Assembly (NCBI RefSeq): GCF_004664715.2
Contig: NC_051083.1
Span: 93,959,920 to 94,023,919, forward strand
Origin: Peromyscus leucopus
Lineage: Eukaryota; Chordata; Mammalia; Rodentia; Cricetidae
Length of the DNA: 64,000 bases
Direction of reading: 5' to 3'
Below, one piece after another: positions 46,863-56,204 of this stretch. A program made the position numbers and the translations under genes. The notes beneath the pieces were generated by a model, which was not told where the DNA came from, did not search any database, and saw only the letters and a list, made by a program, of their open reading frames with translations. Position 1 is the first letter of the stretch. Each line of letters begins with the position of its first letter.

Positions 46863-48152
46863 TTATTCTTCTCTAATACATTACATCTCAAGTGAAGTTT
46901 CCCCTCCCTCCACTTCTCCCAGTTCCCCCACCTCTCCTTTCCCCCCATATTCACTGCTTCTCTGTTTCCCTTCAGAAAAGAGCAGGCCTCCCAAGGATAT
47001 CAACCGAACACAGCATACCAAGTTACAATAAGACTAGGCACAAAGTCTTCATATCAAGGCTGGGTGAGACAACCCAGTAGGAGGAGAAGGGTCCTAAGAG
47101 CAGGCAAAAGAATTAGAGACAGGCGCAGAGTGGTTTGGTCATTTGTTGGAGGAAGATCTTCCATTCTACTCGGCGATTGCAGCTCCTGTTTGAGCGCTAA
47201 CAGTGGCATGGCAGTCCCAGCAAGGGCCTCAGACCTCAGCTTTGGGTGAAAGAAAATAGCCTGAATGAAGCAGACTGCTGGGAAGTCTACCGGTGGGACA
47301 TAAAAACCGCCTCGACTTAACCATCCCCCTCACCCCCCCTGCCCTCCCCCTCCGCCACCACGACCACTGTAAACAGCTGGCCATCAAGGCCCAGGACTGT
47401 GACTCTAAGAGAGATTCTTCGTTACCAGAAATCGACCGAGCTGCTCATCCGGAAGCTGCCTTTACAGAGGTTGGTGAGGGAGATCGCCTAGGATTTCAAA
47501 ACCGACTTGAGGTTTCAAAGTGCAGCCGTTGGTGCCTTTCAGGAGGCCAAAGAAGTGTGTCTGGTGGGGTTGTTTGAAGCTACCAGTCTGTGTGCCATCC
47601 ACGCCAAGAGAGTCACCATCATGCCCAAAGACATCCAGTTGACTTGTAGGATATAGTGGGGTGTGTGTGGGGGGGAGAGCTTAAGTCGAGGCGGGTTTTA
47701 TGGCATTTTGTAGTAAATTCTGTAAAGTACTTTGGTTTAATTTGTGACTTTTTTGTAAGAAATTGTTTATAGTATGTTGCATTTGTACTTAAGTCATTCC
47801 ATCTTTCACTCAGGACGAATGGGAAGAGTGACTGTTCACAAACCTCAGTGAGGTAAGCACTGTGGCTCAGGAGTGACAAGTTGCTGATATGCAGAAGGGA
47901 TGGGTGCTACTACTTGCTTCTCATGATGCATGTTTCTGTATGTTAATGACTTGTTGGGTAGCTATTAAGGTACTAGAATTGATAAATGTGTACAGGGTCC
48001 TTTTGCAATAAAACTGGTTATGACTTGAAAAAAAAAGAAATTAGAGATAGCTCAACTCCCATTGTTAGGAGTCCCACAAGAACACCAAGCTACACAACCA
48101 TAAAATATATGTAGAGGACCTAGCACAGACCCATTCAGGCTCCTTGACTGTC
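46863..48152 (-). mobile_element. LINE-1 3' UTR, sense half of a 5'-inverted L1
   Basis: Antisense 3' UTR on the plus strand: CAGTTCCCCCACCTCTCC, AAGAGCAGGCCTCCCAAGGA, TATCAACCGAACACAGCATA, TGAGACAACCCAGTAGGAGG, then (after the inserted histone retrocopy) ACTCCCATTGTTAGGAGTCC and AGACCCATTCAGGCTCCTTG. The body is continuous once 47123-48050 is removed. Confidence 0.85.
47123..48036 (+). pseudogene. H3f3b (histone H3.3B) processed pseudogene
   Basis: A retrocopy of H3f3b mRNA. The start codon is ATA at 47256 and codon 3 is TGA (CGA to TGA). KQTA, KSTGG, the [18 protein letters not shown] stretch and [12 protein letters not shown] remain readable. Insertions, a deletion of roughly codons 24-42, and frameshifts destroy the frame. 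The 3' UTR (GGCATTTTGTAGTAAATTCT, GTGACTTTTTTGTAAGAAAT, TGTTGGGTAGCTATTAAGGT) identifies H3f3b rather than H3f3a. AATAAA at 48007 precedes a poly(A) tail. Flanking AAGAATTAGAGACAG (47108-47122) and AAGAAATTAGAGATAG (48035-48050) are the target duplication, so L1 machinery inserted it into the L1 3' UTR. It cannot encode a histone. Confidence 0.95.
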
Positions 48153-48672
48153 ATTTAAAATTGGGAATTGATCTACCTCAAGACCCATTTATAACACTCT
48201 TGGGCATATACTCAAAGGAAGTTCCATCTTACCACAACAATTGTTCATCTATGTTTATAGCAGCTTTATTCATAATAGTCAGAAAGTGGAAACAACCTAG
48301 ATGTCCCTTGACCAAAGACTTGATGAACAATGGAATATTACTCAGCTGTTAAAAAAAGGATACCAGAAAATTTGAAGGCAAATGGATGGAACTAGAAAAA
48401 AATCATCCCGAGGTAACCTAGACCTAGAAAGACAAACATGGTGTGTACTCACTTATAAGTGGATATTAGCTGTGAAGTAAAGGACAATCATGCCACAATC
48501 CATAGACCGAAAGAAGCTAAGTAACAAGGAGGGCTCAAGTGGGGATGCTTGGATCTCCCTGGGAAGGAGAAATAGAACAGAGTTTTGCAGGTGGACTGGG
48601 GGCAAGTGGTGATGGGAACAGGGGGGATCATGAGAGATCAGTGGAGGGATGGAGAGAGTGAGAGTATGGCGA
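48153..48672 (+). mobile_element. LINE-1 ORF2 3' end and 3' UTR start, inverted half
   Basis: Sense ORF2 end: GGGAATTGATCTACCTCAAG, ACTCTTGGGCATATACTCAA, GGAAACAACCTAGATGTCCC, GCAAATGGATGGAACTAGAA, AAAGACAAACATGGTGTGTA, then 3' UTR (GATGCTTGGATCTCCCTGGG). Orientation is opposite to the adjoining 3' UTR half, as in twin-primed L1 insertions. Confidence 0.85.
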
Positions 48673-48898
48673 GAGTCCACCTTTATTTTTGAGAGAGGGT
48701 AACTTGACCCGAGACTCACAGATTAGGCTAGTCTAGCTGGCCCCAAAGATCCACCTATCTATGCTTTCCCAGTGTTGTGATTATAAGCACCTATTACTCC
48801 ATCTGGCTATTTATATAGATGCTGGATATCAAACACAGATCCTCATGCTTGCCTAGCAAGCACTTTACCAATTGAGAGGTCTCTTTAGCCCTCCTTTT

Positions 48899-49380
48899 AG
48901 TATTTCTTATTTGCCTCACAGGCATTTCTGACATTCTAGATTTGGTTTATATAATCCTTTGTGGCCACTTTATCCATTAACCTACAGGCAGCCTCTACCC
49001 TATAGGCAGGCTAAGTTCTCCAAGTTCATTCTGAAGTCAATTGTTTGGAAGGTGACATGCATTTTTCCATAGAAGGAAAAAATGTGATAAATGGAATTAC
49101 ATTTCCAGGCCAGCCCACAAAAGAATTTTTTAAAGCTCCAACACTAGAAACATGGGCCATTTGCAATGAAAAAGTAGGAAATCTTGGTAATTCCACAAAA
49201 CTCGGAAGACAACCCAATGGAACAAAAAATATTTTAGCTCAACTCTGGCATTGTGGTCAAGGAGGCAGGCAGACAGAGCTCCCAAAGATATCCAGAAAGA
49301 CAAGGATTCTGACAGGCTGAATAGGACCTTAGCCTAGTTCTTTTCTATTTCGAATTTTGCTCCAAAACTGGTGGTTTTTT
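48899..49380. other. Unique upstream sequence
   Basis: No gene or repeat recognised. A 91-codon plus-strand frame at 49045-49320 has no domain. Confidence 0.35.
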
Positions 49381-49384
49381 TTTT

Positions 49385-49505
49385 TAACAATAATGACTAC
49401 CATACAGCGAGTACCTACTGCATGTGAGGCATTGTACTAGTAGGCAGCTTATAGAATTCCCTCCATTTCATCTTCACAACATTATGAAGAAAAGCCTATA
49501 GTGAC
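49385..49505 (-). mobile_element. MIR SINE, antisense
   Basis: CAATAATGACTACCATACAG, GAGTACCTACTGCATGTGAG, GCATTGTACTAGTAGGCAGC and CATCTTCACAACATTATGAA follow the antisense MIR order. Confidence 0.75.
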
Positions 49506-49529
49506 CTATGTTTTCAAACGCATTAACAA

Positions 49530-49705
49530 AGAAGATCCCTACAACAGTACTTCTCAAACAGTGCTGTGCATGCAAATCTCCTGGTGTTTATGAAAAGGCA
49601 GATAACTGTTCAGCAGGTCTGGGAAAGAGCCTGAGATCTTGCCTTTCTAACAAACTCTCTGCTGATGCTTTGTCTCTGGGTCCAAGGACAACACTTTGAA
49701 GAGCA
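49530..49705. mobile_element. MER5-type hAT-Charlie DNA transposon fossil
   Basis: Near-complete MITE: AGTACTTCTCAAACAGTGCT at one end, GCATGCAAATCTCCTGGTGT, AACTGTTCAGCAGGTCTGGG, CTGAGATCTTGCCTTTCTAA, CAAACTCTCTGCTGATGCTT and GACAACACTTTGAAGAGCAA at the other. The ends form the expected inverted repeats (TTCTCAAA...TTTGAAGA). Confidence 0.8.
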
Positions 49706-51610
49706 AGGCCATATAGCATAAATGACAAACGTCCATTAATGTCTGTTTCTTACTAAGTTTCTTGAAATAACCTTCTACACTATAGTCACTGATTCTCTTC
49801 TGCAAGCTGCTCAAGGCCACTGTCTCTGCTTTGGATCGGCTAGTCTGTTTCAATTTATGTTTAACTGTTCATTTAAATACAGGTGTTAAATATATATGAG
49901 CATATTCTTCCATCGTGAGCTCCAGGTCATCTCAATTGGGTGTTGGTTTTTCTTAGCACAAGCTAGATTGCTGGCCACAGGGTTTCAGGCCTCAACAGCT
50001 GCTCACAGCATCCTTTAGCTCTCCCCACCCAGCAGTCTTATAAAGGTAAAGCTCTTTCAAATTTCCTTTCTTAGAGCCACTGCCTTCATCTGCAGCAGGA
50101 AACAGCATAGCCTTTTAAAGAGTTCAAATCCGTATTCTTTTCACATAGTTGAAACAATACCAAGTATTAGTCGAAGGCAGTCACTGGAAAGATTCTTTGC
50201 AGAGCCCTCTCAGCAATTCCAGAAGCCCAGTAAAATTTGTTTCCTGGAAGGTTATTTGGTTTTTCTTGCCACCTTCCTCCCTTTAGGATTTTGAATGTGA
50301 TCGTTTTTGAACTATTCTTCAAGCTCCCTTCTATTTTTAGAGGCTATGACTAACTCTTCCCCAATAGCATGAGTCAGAGAGAGGCCCTTCTACTCCAGCC
50401 AAGCTATACACTTTAGGGAGGAAAGAATCTTTCATAAATGTCTACAAATCCACTTGATGGTCTGTGGCCCTTAACAACATTTCTCTCTTCTCTTTAACAT
50501 TTTGGGAGGTTAGTCTTGGAGGGTAGTCTTTCTCACATCCTTAGAAGGTAGCTGTTTATTTTGTGTTTACTTAAAAAAAAAAACAGGCAAGTTCACATTT
50601 CATCACTATTAGAAAAACGACTTGCAATCTTCCTCTAACTTTTATGTAGCAATCTTACTTCTACCACACGGAACAGGAATAGCTCTTCAAGTGTCCCACA
50701 ATAGCTGTCACATCCTCCTGTGACCAGGCATACTCATTTCCTATGTCAGTTCTTGGCTCCCTCTAGCCCTCCCCCAACCCCCATCATTTCTCTGTCTCTA
50801 TATTTCTGCAGTACTTCTGATCAAACCCAGAGCCTTTCACACGCTAAGCAAGTGCTCTATCACTCCTTAGGGATTTGTTGGCTGTTTTCTGGATACACCA
50901 TGTGCTGTAAATATCCCACTGTAAAATAAAGCCTTCAGGAACGCATGCAGTGCTCTCTGTGTTTTGTCCAATGCTGGTACATTGGAACTGTCACTTCCTG
51001 TGATCTTCAGATACAGTTTTATGAGCACAGGAGCTTAAATAAGAGTGAGTCACTTCATATTCATTGGGCACCAACTTTGGTCAGATTCCTAACATCTACC
51101 AAGAAACCAATCTCCCCAAATGATCAATGTTTAGAGGCTCTTTCTTATCCTACAAGGCCAGGAGACAGTATGGCCTTTCTTTTCTGATCCTTTCTACTGT
51201 TATCTACTCTCTACTTCTCTCACTTACAACTTTCCTTTATATATCAATTATGGTTACTATACAGAGTTAACCTTCATCCTTTCAATTATTTTTACACCCA
51301 CTTCATTTCCCCAGCTTATTTTCATAATTTACTTTATTCTAAGCAGAATACAGCACGTCTTATTATATTATGAACATCTAGGTAATCAGATGAGAATGTT
51401 GATTTTCATGTTTTCACTTCACACCACCATACAATTTCATCTCCAAGTGTTCTATTCTCCCGAAAAACCCTTTATCTTGAAAAAAAAAAAAAAAGCCTTG
51501 AATTCTCTAGTTCAAATGTAATCCACCCACCTAAGTGCTTTGGAGCCCATGGCCTCTCAATTCCATGGAAAATGTTTTCTTTCTTTTTTTAAAAAAAGAA
51601 TATATCCAGG
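49706..51610. other. Mostly unique upstream sequence
   Basis: No gene. A weak antisense ID-like fragment (TGATCAAACCCAGAGCCTTT, GCTAAGCAAGTGCTCTATCA) lies near 50817-50868, and A-runs lie at 50572-50583 and 51480-51494. Confidence 0.4.
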
Positions 51611-51619
51611 GATTTTGAG

Positions 51620-51745
51620 TATTGATTTGTTTTTATTTTGTGTGCATGGGTGTTTTGCCTGCACGTGCATCTGTGTACTGTGGGGATGCAGTACCCAACT
51701 AGGCCAAAAGAGGGCATCTGATCTCCTGCAACTACTCCTTTTACT
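51620..51745 (-). mobile_element. B3-class SINE fragment
   Basis: Antisense: TTTTATTTTGTGTGCATGGG, TGTTTTGCCTGCACGTGCAT, then CAAAAGAGGGCATCTGATCT. The tRNA-like head is missing. Confidence 0.8.
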
Positions 51746-51844
51746 GGACTCTTTCCATTATCATTTAGATATGTTCAACCTTCTTTTTTTTCCTGTGATC
51801 CACCACACACCTGACCCAACTAAGATTTTTATAACATATATACA

Positions 51845-51882
51845 TTTGTTGATTGATTTAGTGTGTATATGTGTGTGTGTTT

Positions 51883-51924
<42 letters not shown>

Positions 51925-52047
51925 ACCCACACACATGCTTGGTAGAAGTTGGTTCTCTCCTTCTATTAGGTGGTTACCAGGGATGAAACTCAGGTCATCA
52001 GGCCTGGCAGCAAGCGCCTTTACCGGCTGAGCCATATCATTGGTCCC
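51845..52047 (-). mobile_element. B3-class SINE with (TG)n
   Basis: A GT tract of about 60 bp (51861-51924), then AGAAGTTGGTTCTCTCCTTC, ACCAGGGATGAAACTCAGGT, CATCAGGCCTGGCAGCAAGC and GGCTGAGCCATATCATTGGT. Confidence 0.8.
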
Positions 52048-52164
52048 CTAAATATGCTTAACTTTCACTCCCTTAAAAAGGAAGAAACACAACTTTCTTC
52101 CAACTATAACGCCAAGTGGCACTTGCCTTGAATTTGTTCTTCCATTGTCATGGATGATTTTCTT

Positions 52165-52635
52165 TTTTTATATGTAATTTATTTTTTGAGAAATATTTTC
52201 TTTTTTTTTTTTTTTACATCCTGACCACAATTTCCCCTCCTTCATCTCTTCCCAGTCCGCCCCCCACCTTCCCTCTCTCCCTTCTAATCCACCCCTCCTT
52301 GGCTTCTCTTCAGAAAAGGGCCGCCCATGGATATCAACCAAACATGGCATTTCAAGTTGCAGCAAGCCTAGGCACCTCCCCTTTTATTAAGACTGGATGA
52401 GGCAACCCAGTGGGAGGGAAATGGTCCCAAAAGCTGGCAAAAGGGTCAGAGAGAGCCCCTGAGTCTACTGTTAGGAGTCCACATGAAGACCAAGCTACAC
52501 AACTGTCACATATGTGCAGAGGGCCTAGGTCAGTCCCATGCAGGCTCCCTGGTTGTTGGTTCAGTCTCTGTGAGCCCAGGTTAGCTGATTCTGTGGGTTT
52601 TCTTGTGGTGTCCTTAACCCCTCTGGCTCCTACAA
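52165..52635 (-). mobile_element. 5'-truncated LINE-1 (3' UTR only)
   Basis: T-rich tail, then ACATCCTGACCACAATTTCC, CTCTTCAGAAAAGGGCCGCC, GATATCAACCAAACATGGCA, GAGGCAACCCAGTGGGAGGG and TGCAGGCTCCCTGGTTGTTG, ending CCTCTGGCTCCTACAA. Flanks ATGGATGATTTTCTT (52150-52164) and ATGGATGCTTTTCTT (52636-52650) are its target duplication. Confidence 0.88.
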
Positions 52636-52646
52636 ATGGATGCTTT

Positions 52647-52647
<1 letters not shown>

Positions 52648-52712
<65 letters not shown>

Positions 52713-52817
52713 TTCCTTCCTTCCTTCCTTCCTTCCTTCCTTCCTTCCTTCCTTCCTTCCTTCCTTTCTTTCTTTCTTTCTTTCTTTCTCTCTTTCTCTC
52801 TCTTTCTTTCTTTCTAA
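52648..52817. repeat. (TTTC)n-(TTCC)n-(TTTC)n tract
   Basis: About 170 bp of pure pyrimidine in three phases (TTTC, TTCC, TTTC with TCTC). On the minus strand it is (GAAA)n/(GGAA)n, placed where the 3' tail of the minus-strand retroinsert should be. Protein-like readings across it are artefacts. Confidence 0.97.
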
Positions 52818-53309
52818 CATAAAACCAGGTTATAATCTAAAAGTCCAGAGTTATTTTAAACAGTAAAATATTTTCTCTGTAGAAAGTAGTAAAATAGAAA
52901 TATTTTCTCTATAGAAAATAGTAAAAATGATAACATTTCCCCTTTTAAGTCAAATGATAGCTGAATTATACATATAAATATTGATTAGATTCTGGGATAA
53001 AGAAGAAACCTATCTTCATCAGTTCAGAGAGCTATGTTTTACTTAAGTTGTGTGAGATTCCTATTCATCTTCCCCTTCACTGTTTGATTTATGGCAGACA
53101 TTTTTCTATAGGCTAATCCATAATCTAAAAAGATTTTAGCCTCCCCTCCTGAAAGTATGGCCAGGATTTTCTTTCATCAGCTTATTACAGTACAAATTCT
53201 TATCCTAATAGTGAAATGTTTCATTAAAGCTTGCCCAGTGATTGGGTAAAACCAAAACTTATTATAAACCAGAGTCATCCTAGGGTCCCCCCTGCTAGGT
53301 AGCTTCCCT

Positions 53310-53992
53310 GGATCTGTGGGATGCAGTCTGATTGTCCTTTGCTTTATATCTAGAATCCACTTACGAGTGAGTACATATCATGTTTGCCCTTCTGAGTCTG
53401 GGTTACCTCACTCAGGATATTTTCTAGTTCCATCTATTTGCCTGTAAATTTCATGATGCCATTTTTTTTCTCTGCTGAGTAGTACTCCGTTGTGTATATG
53501 TACAACATTTTCTTAATCCATTCTTCAGTTGACAGGCATCTAGGTTGTTTCCAGGTTCTGGCTATTATGAATAATGCTTCTATGAACATAGTTGAGCATG
53601 TATCTTTGTGGTATGATTGAGCATTCTTTGGGTATATGCCAAGAGTGGTATGGCTGGGTCTTGAGGTAGGTCGATTACCAGTTTTCTGAGAAACTGCTAT
53701 ACTGATTTCCACAGTGGTTGTACAAGTTTGCACTCCTATCAACAGTGGAGGAGTGTTCGCCTTGCTCTGCATCCTCTTCAACATATACTGTCATTAGTGT
53801 TTTTGATTATAACCATTCTCACAGGTGTAAGATGGTATCTCAGAGTCGTTTTTATTTGCATTTCTCTGATGACTGAGGATGTTGAGCATTTCCTTAAACA
53901 TCTTTCTATCATTTTATATTCTTCTTTTGAGAATTATCTATTTAGCTCTGTAGCCCATTTTTAATTGGATTGTTCAGTATTTTGATGTCTAG
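53310..53992 (-). mobile_element. LINE-1 ORF2 3' segment within the chimera
   Basis: Antisense ORF2: CATATCATGTTTGCCCTTCT, TAGTTCCATCTATTTGCCTG, TGCTGAGTAGTACTCCGTTG, GGTTGTTTCCAGGTTCTGGC, ATTCTTTGGGTATATGCCAA, TTGCACTCCTATCAACAGTG and TTGCATTTCTCTGATGACTG. The longest open stretch (116 codons, 53434-53784) is only the C-terminal end of ORF2p and lacks the endonuclease and reverse-transcriptase core. Confidence 0.9.
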
Positions 53993-53993
53993 T

Positions 53994-54070
53994 TTCAGAG
54001 CTGAGGACTGAACCCAGGGCCTTGCACTTGCTAGGCAAGCGCTCTACCACTGAGCTAAATCCCCAACCCC
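53994..54070 (-). mobile_element. ID (BC1-derived) SINE sequence
   Basis: Minus strand reads GGGGTTGGGGATTTAGCTCA, GTGGTAGAGCGCTTGCCTAG, CAAGTGCAAGGCCCTGGGTT and CAGTCCTCAGCTCTG, nearly identical to the ID/BC1 5' domain with A and B boxes. It has no A-rich tail of its own; L1 sequence follows directly. Confidence 0.93.
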
Positions 54071-54136
54071 ATGGATGCTTTCTTAAGTGCAGAAGCTTGC
54101 TCCATTTCCTCACCTCCTTTAAAAACTCAGTTCTTA

Positions 54137-54302
54137 GCTGGGCAGTGGTGGTGCACTGCTTTAATCCTAGCATTTGGGAGGCAGAGGCAGGTGGATTTCT
54201 GTGAGTTTGAGGCCAGTTTTTCTATAAAGCATGTTCCAGGACAGACAGTATTGTTACACAGAGAAACCCTGTTTTCAAAAACCAAACAAAACTAAAACAA
54301 AA
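54137..54302 (+). mobile_element. B1 SINE
   Basis: Sense B1: GCTGGGCAGTGGTGGTGCAC, CTTTAATCCTAGCATTTGGG, GAGAAACCCTGTTTTCAAAA, A-rich tail. CTCAGTT occurs on both sides as a probable remnant of the target duplication. Confidence 0.9.
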
Positions 54303-55069
54303 ATATCTCAGTTTCCAACCTTGCTTTTCTGATCACAGAATAACACCATTACTGCTTCTGTTAAAAGAAAGATTAATGGCCTCTTCTTTGCCAAACCCAA
54401 TGAACAAATTAAAGTCTCTTTGCCACATGGACTGTAATTGATCACTCTTACCCTACTTCTAGTTTTATGCCTCTCTTGGAACTGCCTACTCCTTGAGTTT
54501 TATGGTAATATTTATTTCCTGATTCTCCTCATTCCTCTCATGTTACTTTGTGGACTCTTCCTTTGCATCTCTTAAAGGCCGGTCTCTCTCAATCTATATC
54601 GTTCTAATTAATCACCCACCTCATCTACTCTGATTGCTTTATTGAGCTTAAATCCCTACCTGTATCATCAGACCTTTCTCCTTGAGCTTCAAACTGTACA
54701 TACTCAAGTGATACCATGTATATCACAATATATCTCACAGATATCTATAGACAAAACAGTGTGTCTTAACTTAATCTTCTGTACACAAACCCATACCTCC
54801 TGCTTCTCTACTCATCCCTCTTATCCATTTCACTGTCACCAATTTGGTGACTCATGTCTATCTTCACAGTTGTCCAGCCTTGAAACTTTAGAGTCATAAT
54901 AATCCCTTCAGTCAGTCACCATGACCTATTAAGCCTATCTTCTAAGTATCGGATACACCTATTGTTTGTGGTGCTATATCATTAACTAAACTGGTTCCCC
55001 ATCATGTCTTTTCTGAATTATTTAAATAACTGTTTTCCCTTCTCTTCACCTACTCTCTTAGCCACAGTG
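54303..55069. other. Unique or very old repeat sequence
   Basis: CT-rich sequence grading into an L2 on the right. No gene seen. Confidence 0.35.
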
Positions 55070-55375
55070 GTTCCATGAATGGATTGTCTTTAATGTAAAT
55101 GAAGTCCCACCACTTCTAATTAAAGCCTTACCATGACGTCCCACTACTAGAGTCCAAGATGCTTCACATGCCCCACAATACCCCTTACAACCTGACCTTG
55201 CTTTCCAATCTTGTTCCTTACCATTTTTTAATCTCTTTGCCCAAGTAATGTCACCCTGAACACATCATCATGTCTCTTCACCTTTGCACACACTCTTCTT
55301 TCTGTCTAAGATGATTTCTTGTCTTCCAGTCAAACCCTTATTCTATTTTCAAGATTAGATCCTGGGTGTCATAAG
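55070..55375 (+). mobile_element. L2 LINE fragment
   Basis: The L2 3'-region order is visible: GTCCAAGATGCTTCACATGC, CCCCTTACAACCTGACCTTG, AACACATCATCATGTCTCTT, CACCTTTGCACACACTCTTC and TTTCTTGTCTTCCAG. Confidence 0.65.
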
Positions 55376-55698
55376 AAATTATTAACTGATTTTCTTCTGT
55401 AGAGAACAGAGTGTGTAGGACACAGGAATAAGTGCATTTTTGTACTATAACTTAAGTTATTTAAAAATAAATACAACATTTTTTTTCTGGTCTCCCTACT
55501 GTACTCTTAGATATGCTGCCTCCACCCCAGCCCTTCCTCCCTGTCTCCATATGATACCCCTAGACTTAGCAGGAACAAAACACCTAGGAAACTTGGGACA
55601 CTATGAAAAGATCAAACATATGAGTAGTTAGAGAGAAAAGAGAATAAAACCAGGTTAAGGGCATAGAAAATATTTTTACACAAACTCATAGAAGAAAA

Positions 55699-56204
55699 TG
55701 TATTTTTTTACGCTTTTCTCTTTGGGGGACCCACCACTCAGCTCACAAATAAATACACGGAGACTTGTTCTTACTTATGAATGCCTGGCCTTAGCTTGTT
55801 TCTAGCCACCTTTTCTTACCTTTAATTATCTCTGTCTACCTTTTTCATCTGTGCTTTTACCTTTCTCTATTCTGCATACATTTCTTTACTTCTTACTCCA
55901 TGGCTGGTTGTGTGGCTGTGTGGCTGGCCCCTGATGTCCTCCTCTCTTTCTCCTTTTCTGCTCCTTCCCTTCTTCTCTCCTATTTATTCTCTTTCCTGGC
56001 AGCCCCACCTGTTTCTCTCTCCTACCTTGCTATGGCCATTCAGCTCTTTAATAGACCAATCAGGTGTTTTATACAAGCAAAGCAACACAGCTTCACATAG
56101 TTAAACAAATGCAACATAAAAAATGCAACATATCTTTTTATCATTAAACAAATATTCCACAGCATAAAAGAATGTAATATATCTTTAACTAATATTCCAC
56201 AACA
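55699..56204 (-). mobile_element. Solo LTR, probable ERV
   Basis: On the minus strand it begins TGTTGTGGAATATTAGTTAA and ends near ACGTAAAAAAATACA-like sequence (TG...CA). It contains a promoter/R-like stretch with CTGATTGGTCTATTAAAGAG and CTCCGTGTATTTATTTGTGA. Flanks AGAAAA (55693-55698) and AGACAA (56205-56210) match at 5 of 6 bases. L1 sequence on the two sides is not contiguous, so the 5' boundary or a deletion is uncertain. Confidence 0.65.

Larger units (their letters stand above)
46640..48898 (-). mobile_element. B4-type SINE split by an L1 insertion
   Basis: The left part (46640-46804) carries GGAGGCCAAAGGTCAACATC, AGGTGACCTTTGTTCCACAG and TCACTCACCTTGATTTA. The right part (48676-48898) resumes with CCACCTTTATTTTTGAGAGA, ACTCACAGATTAGGCTAGTC, CCAGTGTTGTGATTATAAGC and the antisense ID-like head TGCCTAGCAAGCACTTTACC. 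CACCTTGATTTA and CACCTTTATTTT at the break are the probable L1 target duplication. Confidence 0.75.
52651..54070 (-). mobile_element. Chimeric ID-L1 retroinsert
   Basis: On the minus strand, 5' to 3': an ID SINE starting exactly at the 5' boundary (54070 to about 53994), fused through GAAAC to L1 ORF2 (about 53992-53310), then L1 3' UTR start (AGGGAAGCTACCTAGCAGGG), then about 460 bp not clearly identified, then the (GAAA)n tail. Flanks ATGGATGCTTTCTT (54071-54084) and ATGGATGCTTTTCTT (52636-52650) match, so it inserted as one unit. The ORF2 remnant is broken. Confidence 0.75.

Noticed and set aside
47293..47577. 94-codon plus-strand frame as a small gene
   Set aside because: It is an out-of-frame reading of the H3f3b pseudogene.
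52410..52866. Open frames of Ser/Phe/Leu or Lys/Glu/Arg repeats
   Set aside because: Translations of the pyrimidine microsatellite in different frames.
53434..53784. 116-codon frame with L1 ORF2 C-terminal similarity as a functional protein
   Set aside because: Only a fragment of the ORF2 C-terminus with no enzymatic domain, inside a truncated insert.
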